64,000 nt of DNA from Trileptium ribeirensis (GCA_030248225.1 JASANE010016253.1:1-64000); one strand, 5' to 3'; numbered from the stretch's first letter, positions 32,890 to 45,628 are shown. Notes: generated by a model from the letters alone, not told the origin. Numbers and translations are program-made.

Positions 32890-35270
32890 ACCGAACGATT
32901 AGTATTTCCACGATCCAACAATATTAAAATTTGATTTTGTAAAATTAATACAACTAAGTAAACCGAATAATAAAACACAATAAATAGTATCTAAAACCCA
33001 AAGATTAGTAATATTTGGCGGATATGCATACACCATCTATGTATACTCACACTCCGAACAGTAGCTGAATAGTGGTTGGTTTTGTTTGGTACTAGCCTAA
33101 ATTTTGTGAGCCAAAAAAGATAAGACTGCGGTCATATTGCCTAAATTATATACCGAACAAAATGTTATAAATAGGTACTCGATATAATTTATTATATAAT
33201 TAGAAAACATGACATTTGCAGCTGTATTATAATACTTATGACAGGCCTGCTAACGAAATAAGCACGGTCTTTGATTTTTATACGCACCAACAACTTTGAA
33301 CACAACTACAATCATTCCGCATTTCGTTGTGGCTGTGCCAGTAGTGTGTGGTGTATGCGTGGGCCTTCAACCAAAAGTTTCTTTCTTCGATAAATAAAGT
33401 CTACTTAAGTAGAAAAGCTAAAGATGTCATAAGATATGAGTGAGCATATATATACAGGCTGAGCCAGTCGTCTAACTGGCGATGGAGCAATACACACAAC
33501 GAAATAGCACCGACTTTATACGAACATTAATGGCGTGGAGCCGGCATTAACGACAGCAACGTTGCTTCTTGCAGTTTCACATTTCTTGACATGACATCTT
33601 GCACGAGGGTATTATGTATATACATCATAAGTTGGGTTCCTATATCTTTTTCGGGTTTTTTAACTCGGTATACAGTATATGTAAATAATGCTTGTATAAA
33701 TCTTGCAACCAGCCAAACATTTGTATTTAATCGATATTAATGCATACCAATATTAAGATTTTAGAAAAATGTTTTACTGTAGCTGAAGGCGAATGATGAA
33801 CAATCCAATATCTCATCAACGCAGTGACAAAAATATTGCATGCAGTGTTGTATTCTAGATACTCACGGCAACCCCAGAAACATTTGGATTTGTCAAGTAC
33901 GTATTCGTATGAAAAAACAATAATATGTAGAAGTTAGCCAATTATTGATGTAGGATCAACCCATATTCACGATTGCAGCATAAGTGTTTTTGAAAATCCT
34001 GATGGCGAAATCGCTATTTGAAACGGACCTACCGAACCGAATTTCCTCGAACAAAGTTCTGAAACGTTTTTTCTATCCAACAACCAAAGCTGGATGAATG
34101 AATTTTTGAAAACTTTTTTGTTACACGCGGAATTCTGAACCTAGTGTCTAACTTTAAGTGAACATTATGTGAACATTAACAATTTTATGTTGTGTCATTT
34201 TTGCCCATAGCTATAGAGTAAATCCGTCAGTTTTAGCTATATCTCAAAACTGTTGGCTTGAAAATGGTGATTTCAATCCTATACCATCAAAAAAGCTAAA
34301 AGTACTCAATTCTGAAACCAAATTAGGCAAAGTTAAGATTTCAATTAATTTTGTTTCAATTATTGATATTGTACGTATAACCCTTGATTGTGTCGATAAG
34401 TTTTTGGGATTGCTGAGTACGTTGAAAGTAATGCTGTTTGCGCCGTATGCGTCCATACGCCACACGCTTTGTAAAATTATAGTTAATACTAAATTGCTTT
34501 CTTAGCGCTGAATAACAAGAAATCGTTATAGACCCGTTGTAGAAAACTAAATTGCAGCACTGTAAAATTTGACTCTTTTAGGCACCAATGGTGAGCATTT
34601 ATCTTCCCCAGAAACTCGTGGTGAACCCATTAAGCAATAACGCCAATAGATTGAAACCATTCTAATGCCTGTCATCATTCACCTGCAACAGGCAACATAT
34701 CCACGTTGTAAAAATGTAAATTTCACGAATTCTTTGAAGCTTTAGCTTATACCACAAAATGCCTGGTTTAACATAGTCTGTTGCTTTACAAAGATGTAGC
34801 TCTCGATGAAACGCACCCTTTCAGAAACCTCTGAGAGTCGAATGCCTCTGAGAAGCATTTTAGCTTAACCTGTCATACGATCCCCAATGTGTAAAATTAC
34901 AAAGTTTACGATTCGTATTGGCTTTGTGACAGACGGTTCGTGTTCTGCGTGATAAACAATAAAAAATTTATATTTGCTTAGTTAACATCTTTTGAGGAAA
35001 CTACGCCCACTCCCATGGGCGTCACTAAAGCGAGTGGCATAAGGCACAAAATTTTAACGGACGGGGTTATAATAAAATGAATTTTAACAACCGGTCCCAT
35101 CCACTTTTGAAGCGCTTGTAACGCTCATGCTCGCTCCATATCAATTTTATAACAGCAATTCTCCTTCGCCGTTGCCAAGGTACTAGATGGAGCCGACGCA
35201 GCCAATTTTCATAATTCGTAGTTTCTACCCTATATATTTGCGGCATCAAGTGTAAATATTTTAGACTTAG
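32890..35270. other. Unannotated AT-rich stretch
   Basis: No gene recognised. The segment 34030-34140 (gaatttttgaaaacttttttg ... cggaattctgaacctag) faintly resembles repeat family B. The minus frame 34244-34465 has no motif. Confidence 0.35.
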
Positions 35271-35277
35271 GCAATGT

Positions 35278-35345
35278 CTAAAATAGCATTATAGATATTA
35301 GAATTATAGATATAATATTCTAATATCTAAATATAGATATCGGTT
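35278..35345. repeat. AT-rich palindromic cluster
   Basis: The sequence gatattagaa/ttctaatatc and atagatat words form overlapping inverted repeats just left of the 215-bp satellite. Confidence 0.6.
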
Positions 35346-35499
35346 ATCGGTATTTTTCAAGCTATAACATCAAGGATCAACAAAAAGTTTTCAACGCAAC
35401 GCAGCCATATATTGACAATATATTATAATATCATGCAACGCACGGTGAACAAGGCACTCACTGACTGGCTAGTCGACAAAATCAAAAGTGACGTGCTAT

Positions 35500-37110
35500 T
35501 TTACAAAAGACGACTGCACTTGAATATTACCGCCGTCGATTTGCGAGCGAAATCATAACAAAGTTCAGACAACAACCAGTTTACTGTTGGCTTTCCAATT
35601 TTCGAGAACGTGGCTGACCAAAATCGGTCCGTCTTGATTAGAATTATTATTATAAACATCCTTCTCGTCGCAAAAAAATTACCCAGACTCGATTGTGTAA
35701 AACATAGCCGGGCAAGCAAAGCTGACTCCATGGCGACAACCGGGGGTAGCCTAGTTATAAAATACAGTAAAATATCATAGAACAGACAACAACAGCTACT
35801 GCTGGCCTTCGAGTTTTCGAGAAAGTGCTTGACAGAAATCGGTCCGTCTTAATTATAATTATATTATTATAAACTTCCTTCTTGTCGCAAAAAATTACCC
35901 ATACCCAATTGTGTAAAACATAGCCGGGCAAGCAAAGTTGGCTCCATGCCGACAACCAGGGTCGTTTAGTTATATAATAACGGCAAAATATCGCCGAACA
36001 GACAACAACAGCTACTGCTGGCCTTCGAGTTTTCAAGAAAGTGCTTGACAGAAATCGGTCCGTCTTGATTAGAATTATTATTATAAACTTCCTTCTTGTC
36101 ACAAAAAATTACCCATACTCGATTGTGTAAAACATAGCCGGGCAAACAAAGCTGGCTCCATGGCGACAACCAGGGGTCGCCTACTTATATAATACAGTAA
36201 AATATCCCCGAACAGACAACAACAGCTACTGCTGGCCTTCGAGTTTTCAAGAAAGTGCTTGACAGAAATCGATCTGTCTTGATTAGAATTATTATTATAA
36301 ACTTCCTTCTTTTCGCAAAAAAATTACCCATACTCGATTGTGTAAAACATAGCGGGCAAGCAAAATTGGTTCCATAGCGACAACCAGGTGTCGCCTAGTT
36401 ATATAGTATAGAAAAATATCGCCGAACAGACAACAACAGCAAATATCGCCGAACAGACAACAACAGCTACTGCTGGCCTTCGAGTTTTCGAGAAAGTGCT
36501 TGACAGAATTCGGTCCGTCTTGATTAGAATTATTATTATGTCCTTCCCTCTTCTCGCAAAAAAATTACCCAGACTCGATTGTGTAAAACATAGCCGGGCA
36601 AGAAAAGTTGGCTCCATGGCGACAACCAGGGGTCGCCTAGTTATATAATACATAAAAATATCGCCGAACAGACAACAACAGCTACTGCTGGCCTTCGAGT
36701 TTTCGAGAAAGTGCTTGACAGAAATCGATCTGTCTTGATTAAAATTATTATTATAAACTTCCTTCTTGTCGCAAAAAAATTACCCAGACTCGATTGTGTA
36801 AAACATAGCCGGGCAAGCAAAATTGGCCCATGGCGACAACCAGGGATCGCCTAGTTATATAATACATAAAAATATCGCCGAACAGACAACAACAGCTACT
36901 GCTGGCCTTCGAGTTTTCGAGAAAGTGCTTGACAGAAATCGGTCCGTCTTGATTAGAATTATTATTATAAACTTCCTTCTTGTCGCAAAAAAATTACCCA
37001 GACTCGATTGTGTAAAACATAGCCGGGCAAGCAAAGCTGACTCCATGGCGACAGCCGGGGATAGCCTAGTTATATAGTAGAGTAAAACATCGCCGAAAAG
37101 ACAAACTTAA
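35500..37110. repeat. 215-bp tandem satellite, about 7 copies
   Basis: The word catagccgggcaag recurs at about 35702, 35919, 36133, 36348, 36589, 36804 and 37018. Spacings are 214-217 bp apart from one of 241, explained by a 26-bp internal duplication at 36419-36460 (gccgaacagacaacaacagc twice). Every unit has ggtccgtcttgattagaatt, attattataaac and a gcgacaaccagg-gtcgcctag segment. Minus-strand frames of 60-115 codons (motif LARLCFTQSSLGNFF) come from the repetition and are not genes. The outermost copies are the most diverged. Confidence 0.95.
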
Positions 37111-37520
37111 GCAACTAAACAATGCAACTTTTACACGATCATAAAAGTACGTTTTAGGAAATATCCATCATAATTTTATGACAACTCGCTCATGATACGT
37201 ATTGAACAATATATTATTGTAGTTTTTTGTAAGAAAAACTTATTGTTCTGGCAAGTTGTGTACATATACAAACTATAAATTAACAAATTTTAGATGAAAC
37301 ATATGTTCAAAAATTTCTGTCCATACATATAGACTGGGTTCCTCGAACGCACTATACTTCGCACAGATCTGTACGAATTTTTTTACCACCTGTTATCAAA
37401 TATTTTCGGAGACTGGTAACATGGACGTCAAAATATTGTTCTGCAAAATTTAATTATGTAAGGATTGTGATTTATATGGTTCACTCAACTAACCTACGCA
37501 GAGTGTGAGTGTAGCTATGT
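37111..37520. other. Unannotated AT-rich stretch
   Basis: Nothing recognised. Confidence 0.4.
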
Positions 37521-37524
37521 ACGA

Positions 37525-38020
37525 GTGCGTTGCGCAGAGATTGTAGCTTACCATATCACTACTAATGACTATTCCAAGAAGTTTATCAATCACGTACGAA
37601 TCAGCAATAATTACATCATGGATTTCAAAACATCGTCGTTTTCAACTATTTCTAAACTCTTTATAATCGCAAGGTCTACAACTAAAACGTATGATTTAAA
37701 ACTTCAAAAACATGCAGATTCAGTGGAGGAGGTTCAAAAAGAATGTGGTACACCGGTCACATGTGCTTTAACAAATCATTTGAAGGCTTCCAACAACGTT
37801 TACAGGCTTTACAGCGGTCCTTTAATGCAATGCCGTAATGCCAACATTTGAGATAAGTACTAATACAGAACTTGAGAAAGCCCTGGACCGTCATTATTCT
37901 TGTTTTGCAGGTACAAATGGAGGTTTATATAACTATGTTGTAATTAATCTCATAATTAACTATTCTACAGTTCCTTTACATTTGAAAAGATACATCGGTT
38001 CGGAAACCATGCAGCTGTAA
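37525..38020 (+). pseudogene. Coding-like segment with frame changes, unknown
   Basis: Plus-strand frames overlap in a way that suggests a damaged ORF or closely spaced exons. One (37525-37851) contains KHADSVEEVQKECGTPVTC. Another passes through FEGFQQRLQALQRSFNAMP, a heptad-like helix. A third (37838-38020) contains TELEKALDRHYSCFAGTNGG and ends GSETMQL. An acceptor-like ttcttgttttgcag precedes gtacaaatgg at 37912. The last frame could be a terminal exon. The family is not recognised; a decayed transposon protein is equally possible. Confidence 0.3.
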
Positions 38021-38029
38021 ATAAGAACT

Positions 38030-39530
38030 ATTAAAATAAATATCAACTGAAGTATATAACTAACGCTATGGTTATGCTAGCTTTTAAATAATATGATGTA
38101 ATAACTAGTAGCTCGCAAAGCGAGGGGAAACGGAGCGAATGTGGCTACTCAGCGCTAATTGACCTTCTTGCCGATCCAAATTCATATCCCTAAGCCCGCG
38201 TAAAGCCTCAATGTTAGTAATTATACACAGGCAGCACCTCAATGACAACGCTACGGTAATCTTAGTCATATATCAAAACCGAAGAACTCTTTATTTCTTA
38301 TTCCAATAACCAAAAAGATAAAAACATTTGAAATTTATAAATTACAAATTTTAAGAAAAATTACAATTTGTATGGTGATGTTTAGTTAGTATGGCCCTAG
38401 GACTTGCCTTATTCGATGCATATCACGCAAATACAATTGCTTTTATCACATTTAGCAACCCCAAAAATCTATAGACACGTTCGATTGACCTACATACATT
38501 TATATTGTGAAATATGACTCTTTTTCGTGCTAAAATTTACTAAATTTTGCTCCGGAACCATCCAGCAGAGTTAATACTCCGCTAATATAGTGTGAAAACA
38601 ATGAAGCCAACTTGTTTAACGGGCTAAATAACCCTGTAGACCTATAGATCACCCCAACAAGCAAAAAACTTGCATTGTAAAAATGTTGTATTTTTTAAAC
38701 TTTGGCTCATAGCACAAAAACAGATGCCCTAACAAAATGCATAATTTAAAGTTATAGCTCTCGATGATAGAACTCTGAAAAGTTATAGATCTCTTATTCA
38801 CTGCAAAGCCGCTATATCAAGATATAGATCACGAACGTTAGTTGTCCAGATGGTCAAAATTAAAAAAATGTGACCCTAGACACACTTGGGACCCATTTTG
38901 ACCCGAAATACGTAGTGAATGTATTTATTGTTTATCTTTGTCTATAGGTCATTTCACGAAACCATGTAATTTGGTCGGGGGGGCTACATCGGCACTTTTT
39001 GGCCCATACCACCAGTCTTTTGGAAGGAAATTTAATGGCGCTGTGTGGTGTAGTAATATGCTGTCCGACGGTCATTATAAGGTATGGTGGACTTCTGTGC
39101 CCCTAACATAACAGGAGCTAGGGGTCCACAAATCGGATGGGCCAAATGAAGCCAAAAACACATCTCCCACTGTAAACGTTCGCGGTATCGCCAGCACATG
39201 ATACATATGTGTGTTTTTCATTTCACTGTGATCGTTTGATATTTGCTAATTTTTCCGGAAAAACTTGGGGGTAAACATAGACACACAATACATTTTTTTT
39301 TTTTTTGTACTTAGTTGCTATTGCGATAAGGAAAGAATCTACAAAGAGACGCCGAACCGAAACACAAATAATATGCCAAATTCCGACTACCAAAAACCAG
39401 AAAAGACCTCTAACAAGTCGCGATCGATATCGAAGACAGAATAGGAGGTGGCGGAGTCGCCTAATACTCACGCAAAGCACCCGAATGAAATGAGTGTTTC
39501 TATTGTTTTTTATAGGAAAAATACATTATC
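38030..39530. other. Unannotated stretch
   Basis: No gene recognised. Around 38970-39130 the composition is GC-richer with a seven-G run. Overlapping frames near 39223-39493 on both strands have no motif. A 13-base T run lies at 39293-39305. Confidence 0.4.
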
Positions 39531-39534
39531 TGAA

Positions 39535-40365
39535 TAAAATAAGTGGAGCGAAGCGTTTTTGTTTTCGTCAGAGGGGGAAATTCGGCACTGTCTGTCCGTC
39601 CGTTGAACACCTCAATAACTACTGGGCCGATTTTAAGAAACTTTTTTGTTTGAAAGGCCTAATGTTGAACAGGTGCAAGACATATAGATTTTGTCAAAAT
39701 TTCCTTTAGTTAATTAGAAATTCCCTAATTAGTTAAGCCTTTTAGCCTATTTTTAGCAATTTCAAACAAAAATTGCACATTTTTCAATAAATAATTAGTG
39801 TAAAGCTACTATTTTCGATTGTGAATCTGGTGCCTATTTACTATTTGAGGAAGTTAAAAATGCTAATTACTTAGTTAATTAGCTAATTACTAATTAATTA
39901 TTGTTAATTAGCTAATTTTTTTTAAATTTTCAAAGTGCTCATAAATTAAAAATAAATTGCGCTCGGGGGTTTTCTAAGTCGCTGATCACGAATATGACAT
40001 TTCTGAAGCTCTACAACCTGGCTGTATAGGCTAATTAATTAGTTGGTTAATTAACTAGCTAAATAGGTAATTTTATGCAAATTTTCAAATCACTTCAAAA
40101 TTGCTAATTAGTTGCGCTCGGGGGTTTTCGATGTTGCTGATTATGAATATGTGGCTTTTAAAGCTTTATGATATTATATCATGGTTGCTAATTAGGTAAT
40201 TAATTAGCTAATTTCTTTTAGCTAGCAAACCTTTTGTATGGTGGATTTAACATCAATTGCCTAAAACGTGATACTTATTATAAATTGATTAAATAGCTGA
40301 ATCACATATACACACAAATAAGATACCAAATAATTTGCCTGTTGCTCCGCTCACTTTTTGTAATT
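39535..40365. mobile_element. TAATTAG-rich repeat element with short inverted ends
   Basis: The left end has aagtggagcgaagcg (39541) and the right end, on the minus strand, aagtgagcggagcaac (near 40358), a candidate pair of short terminal inverted repeats. Between them tta-attagctaattac-like words cluster at 39712-39915, 40030-40075 and 40175-40215. An internal direct repeat of about 155 bp begins gcgctcgggggtttt at 39959 and 40114. The GAGCGAAGCG end is shared with repeat family A at 13401. No coding content was found. Confidence 0.55.
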
Positions 40366-40369
40366 TATT

Positions 40370-40850
40370 ACGTTTACTAGTGTATAGTCAGAGATTTATA
40401 ATTTATATAGAGACATAGTTAGTTAGCCTAGGGAGAAAACTATGGAGTGCTCAATTCGTGCCCCCAGTTTTCAATTAACTGGTTTGAACTAACTCAATCG
40501 TAGAACGTCATTAGGGTTCATATACTGTCAGTATCCGGTATGCTTCCAACATCCTAATAGCTGAGGAAATTATGATCTCTCTAGTAGACTTGCCACTAGG
40601 ATAGCTGGAAACTGCATGCCACATAAGCGAAGGATACGTTTTAAATTCAGAGCCGAGAGGTTTTTACTCCGCGACAAAAATGGTCTTTACCAAATTGCAA
40701 CAAGTATGTCATCGTGTTAACTCCAATTTAGAGATAAAATCGAGCGAACGTTCTTGATGGTCAAAATTTTAATTAACGTAGGCCACGCAGACCACGCTGC
40801 AGCGGTGGTCACACATATGTTGTTTAAGCCTCAGCGCACATTAATTAATA
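40370..40850. other. Unannotated stretch
   Basis: Nothing recognised. Confidence 0.4.
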
Positions 40851-40852
40851 TA

Positions 40853-40862
40853 CACATCTATC
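40853..40862 (+). repeat. Target-site duplication of MITE, left (CACATCTATC)
   Basis: Ten bases repeated exactly at 41068-41077 around the small inverted-repeat element. Confidence 0.85.
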
Positions 40863-41067
40863 GGCCCAAGCAACCCTGAGTGGCGCTACGTTATAACGTG
40901 AGAAAAAATAAGCCCGGAGCGGAGGGTCCGGGGCGGTAGCCCCTCGACTTAGGCTTAATGTATGTCTCGTATTAAGACCTTAGCTTAGGCTAGGGTTTAG
41001 GCTTACCCTTAGTATATAGAGAACGGCATTGCCTGCATTGTATTTCCGCCACTCAGGGTTACTTCGG
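40863..41067. mobile_element. MITE, 205 bp, with 10-bp target duplication (Mutator-like?)
   Basis: The left end cccaagcaaccctgagtggc (from 40865) and the right end on the minus strand ccgaagtaaccctgagtggc (from 41067) match at about 18 of 20 positions. A perfect 10-bp direct repeat flanks the element, allowing two extra bases (gg) at the left border. The interior has a GC-rich stem-like segment (gagcggagggtccgggg) and ttaggctta/gcttaggct words. No coding content. A 9-11-bp duplication suits Mutator-like elements, but the superfamily is inference. Confidence 0.8.
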
Positions 41068-41077
41068 CACATCTATC
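41068..41077 (+). repeat. Target-site duplication of MITE, right (CACATCTATC)
   Basis: Exact repeat of bases 40853-40862. Confidence 0.85.
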
Positions 41078-41079
41078 TA

Positions 41080-41660
41080 TATTTGGCCTGAAGTCCGGCG
41101 CGCGCTCGGGTAACAGTAAACACATGATTCAAATGGTCGATTGCAAATAGTAGTCAATCACGAGTTGATCTAGGATGGTCAGGCTTCATGTAAGTCAAAA
41201 AGCTGAATACTTCTCCAGGAGACGTTTTCTTGTAAAGTATCACGGCTAAACTTCAGGGTTTCGTAACAGTTGAAATCTTAGCCTATGTGAACGGGGACAT
41301 TGCGCCCCTGACGATAATGTTGAAAGTTAAACTAAAACTGCAATTGGAAAGTTCCAAAATATCAGTCTATTTAAGAAAACTTTCGGACGCAATTCCAACG
41401 GAGGCAAAATGTCCTTTTATTTCTGTAGAGTGACGGAGTCGCTGAGTGTTGGTTTTGGATATTTATTTGCGTCGACCGTTAGGCCTCTTTCTCTCGTTGA
41501 TCAGGCAAGCGCAATAGTTGAGTGACTGAAGAATACCCAGTCAGGTTATTATATTTTTAATTTACCAGCGTCGCCGGCTGCCATATGTTCCTACATCTGC
41601 ATAGAAACATTTAATAACAGTAATCGAACAACAAAGAAATGACAGACACATAAGATAGGA
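41080..41660. other. Unannotated stretch
   Basis: Nothing recognised. Confidence 0.4.
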
Positions 41661-41669
41661 CGAAATGAG

Positions 41670-42890
41670 TGAGTCAGCTCCGTAGGATCCGTCGGCCTGA
41701 ACTGGAGAGTTATCTAGGAGCCACCCATGGGTTGTAATATACGAAAAAAATTCTGAGAAATCAGGCTGAGACCGAAAAGAAAACGGAGGCGTGAATGGCA
41801 AATTTTTTTAGCCTAATATGCTGGAGCTTATAAGACAAGGACGTTGCTATTATATTATGTCGGTGACCTACTGGACTGTATAATTACGGTTCACCAGCGA
41901 TCAGTTGCGAAGGTATGTCACAAAACTGCAAGAACATAAGGATCTAGAATTACGAACATTTCAGCGGCATATTATGAGGGATTCAGCTCCGTAGGATCCG
42001 TTGGCGCCTGAACTGGAGAGCTATCTAGAAGCCACCCATAGGTTGTAAGATACGAAAAAATTCTGAGAAATCAGGCTGAGATCGAAAAGAAAACGGAGGC
42101 GTGAATGGCAAATTTTTTTAGCCTAATATGCTGGAGCTTATAAGACAAGGACGTTGCTATTATATTATGTCGGTGACCTACTGGACTGTATAATTACGGT
42201 TCACCAGCGATCAGTTGCGAAGGTATGTCACAAAACTGCAAGAACATAAGGATCTAGAATTACGAACATTTCAGCGGCATATTATGAGGGATTCAGCTCC
42301 GTAGGATCCGTTGGCGCCTGAACTGGAGAGCTATCTAGAAGCCACCCATAGGTTGTAAGATACGAAAAAATTCTGAGAAATCAGGCTGAGATCGAAAAGA
42401 AAACGGAGGCGTGAATGGCAAATTTTCAGCCTGATATGCTGGAGCTTATAAGACAAGGACGTTGCTATTATATTATGTCGGTGACCTACTGGACTGTATA
42501 ATTACGGTTCACCAGCGATCAGTTGCGAAGGATGTCACAAAACTGCAAGAACATAAGGATCTAGAATTACGAACATTTCAGCGGCATATTATGAGGGATT
42601 CAGCTCCGTAGGATCCGTTGGCGCCTGAACTGGAGAGCTATCTAGAAGCCACCCATAGGTTGTAAGATACGAAAAATTCTGAGAAATCAGGCTGAGATCG
42701 AAAAGAAAACGGAGGCGTGAATGGCAAATTTTCAGCCTGATATGCTGGAGCTTATAAGACAAGGACGTTGGTATTATATTATGTCGGTGACCTACTGGAC
42801 TGTATAATTTCGGTTCACCAGCGATCAGTTGCGAAGGTATGTCACAAAAGTGCAAGAACATAAGGATCTAGAATTACGAACACTTCAGCA
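41670..42890. repeat. 310-bp tandem satellite, 4 copies, highly similar
   Basis: The word cagctccgtaggatccg starts at 41675, 41984, 42294 and 42601, giving periods of 309, 310 and 307. Copies 2 to 4 are nearly identical. Copy 1 is more diverged at its start, and the last two lack a run of T after ggcaaattt. Each unit holds gaactggagagctatctag, tgctggagcttataagacaa and ggttcaccagcgatcagttg. The near identity of the inner copies shows recent amplification or gene conversion. Minus frames 41562-41801 and 42589-42861 are by-products. Confidence 0.96.
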
Positions 42891-42899
42891 GTAGTAGCG

Positions 42900-45060
42900 A
42901 TGCTACTTTAATTAGCTTTGATTTCATTGATACCGCCATGAACCTGACAAGCTTATAACGTTTTCAGAGAGCCGGAAAATATAGTTTAAACTACCAGTGT
43001 AGCATAGCTCCGGTGTCTGTGAGACACGACCGATAGGACGATTGTAAATTCACAAAATTAATTTTGGCACGCCAGTCTCCAAATTACAAAATAGAAACAC
43101 GGCGAACTAGCCGTCGGCTAGCACGCTTATATATAGAGTACACACTAAGACGGGAGTGGCCCCTCCTTGGCCAAAGGTATTAAGATATTGCAATCAGGCA
43201 ATAAAATTTGGAGTTAACTATAGTTCATACACGATCGGTTAAGCATCAGAGCCAATCGAGACGAAGATTAAGTTATGATTTACGCGCTTAAGAGATAAAC
43301 CAGGCTTCGGATAAACCCCTAGGAGCATTAGGCACGATGGAAACAATGAAGTACATAGCTAACTAGAACAGAAACTATCTTTACCTAAAATCATGGTAGC
43401 GCCGCACGTTACAATGAGCGAATTTCGATGCATATCGGGACACGTTTCCTGTTCCATAGCTGAGCTAAATTTCGCTAAAATTGGGAATCCTGGAAACGGT
43501 CGTCTCTTGTCCCCTAATGTCTCGGGGACGTAATCGCTCTCTTTAACACTGGGAATTGTCCGAGAATTATAATCATGTCATCTTTGTATCGATTTGTACT
43601 CTGTCGTTACTGAGCCCTACAATAAAATGTCTGGATATGTGTAGCAATTTGTATTAGAACTGCTTTAAAATTAAACTTAGAAAATATCACTCATGGCGTC
43701 CAGTTTATCCACACAGGCAGCGTTATATGTTCCAAGTATATGTCCGCCATGGCTGGTCATCTGTCCATGTCACGGCCTGCAGATGAAAGATCGAAAGCCT
43801 TAATGAGTATATACGATCTACTAGAATTGGTACTAATGCGGTAACAAAAACAGGAAATGATGAGGAGTTCTAAAAATACCATCGTACCTCGCCAAGTTTC
43901 CCCAAACTACAAAAATTTTCAAATCGGAGCAGGAATTATTTCGGTCTACAATTATATTTAAAAAGGTACTAAGAAAACACGAATGCCGGTAAAATTTTAC
44001 TGTACAAAAATATATCGTTCCAAAGCACGGTTAATTTCCAGCTCGCGGCTGCGTACCGTCATTACATAATATATCACCTGTCCTGGCATCAATTGTACTT
44101 TGCCCACTTACAATTTCAGTCCTGCCATTTTCGCACCCACCCATGACTAACAATGAAGTATGCCTTCAGCAACTTACAACTGCTCCATCACAGTAAATTC
44201 AGACTTATTCTTTGTTTTCCATGCTGCAATTTAAAGCTATGTACATGACATTTTTACAGATATGTTATATGTATTATACGTAAAGACGCCTATATACATA
44301 ATTTTTATAAAATACATATTTAATGTATGTGTGTGATATGTTATATACCTAGTTATCTAGCTACATATTGGGCAACAGTCACAATCACAAGCGACTACAT
44401 CAAAGCCATCGATTAATTGTTACAAAATTATAACGACTCTTCAGCTAACAATCCAACACAAAGTAATTTTAGCACATTAAGAGAGTTACTTGCGTATAAC
44501 TGAAAAAAACACAGCCGTGGTGTCCGCTCAACCGATTAGTCAGGAAACATAACCCGTGTCACCGACAAAACCGCTACAATTACTGTAAATTTTATTTTGA
44601 TTTAGAATACATATTATAATATATATTTGGAAAATACAGCTAATCGACATATTATGGTCATTATAGTGCTTAAGCCGTTCAACCTATGATCGTGTGTTAA
44701 TCTGGTATGTATAACAATCGGCTTGCATTCCTGTAGCCGCTGAACTTTAAATTAAATGATTATACTTATATATAATCATAAATTCGAATAATTTATAATC
44801 TATATCAAACCAATATTCGAATATATCACGAATCAACCTCTATTATCTTTAAGACATTCTGTCGCATAGGCAGAGAATATTCATCGATGATACCTGCACT
44901 CACTGTACCAGTATCTACAATGCAATGGCTTTCGCTCGCTCGAAAAAATTGGTTCAAAAAATATATTTTGTATTTTAATAGTTTCGAATTCTCGAGCTAC
45001 CCACTCATAATAATTAGTTGATAAATTATAGTTTTCTGATGGTTATAGTACTTTATGGTC
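42900..45060. other. Unannotated stretch
   Basis: No gene or repeat recognised. The segment 44520-44580 (gtgtccgctcaaccg ... accgacaaaaccgctacaat) faintly recalls the 22-23 kb repeat. Not called. Confidence 0.4.
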
Positions 45061-45061
45061 C

Positions 45062-45165
45062 CACGGTTGAACTGGGGGACCCCCTCATAAACTGGTGGGA
45101 AGCAACCCCATTTTCGGTTACCCCAATTCTGAACTGGGGACTCCCCAGGTGATGCCACCCTCCCC
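45062..45165. repeat. GC-rich patch with gaactggggga repeats
   Basis: The motif gaactgggg occurs at 45069 and 45131, with ccccattttcggttacccc between them. Related gaactggggga/tactgggggaag words occur at 55557 and 57289 in another dispersed repeat. The patch stands out sharply from its AT-rich flanks. No coding content. Confidence 0.5.
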
Positions 45166-45625
45166 CGCAGATATAATTTTAGTAGTTTGGAAAATCCAGA
45201 AATTGAATGTGCAGAAGTTATAACTCACTATTCTGCCATAATATGTGTGGCGTTTATTTATGTATCGAGAAAAAGATATATGAAACACGAACGCAATTGG
45301 AGAACGTGTAAATTTACATTTAGCACGTTTGTCCGTGTTCTTGAAATGAGATCCTGAATCACAGCTGGTTACGCACGAATCTGACATTACTGAAATAGAG
45401 CGAGAGTAAGAAGCGAAGTTCTCTCAAAAATTTGTTTTTGTCGGTCTATTTGTAGAGTTTCGTAACTCTTCACCAGACTGATGAATTGCAGCAAATTTTT
45501 TTATTCGTACTGTAATGGAATGTAGTAATCGTGCACCTATGTAGCATTAGAGTTTAAGCTGCTCCAATGATTAGCTACATAAATTCTCACAAATCTAGAG
45601 CATTTTAAATTATTGCCAAAGAAGT
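45166..45625. other. Unannotated stretch
   Basis: No gene recognised. The segment 45394-45500 (gagcgagagtaagaagcgaag, ttgtttttgtcggtc) resembles the opening of repeat family A (13401, 39541). Confidence 0.35.
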
Positions 45626-45628
45626 CGG

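Noticed and set aside
35501..37077. Repeated minus ORFs with LARLCFTQSSLGNFF
   Set aside because: They fall within the 215-bp satellite and recur with each unit; no family motif.
41562..42861. ORFs in the 310-bp repeat, and a primer-binding-site-like tggcgcctgaac taken as a retroviral junction
   Set aside because: ORFs are by-products of repetition. The 12-base match has no LTR, polypurine tract or pol frame beside it, so it is kept only as a remark.
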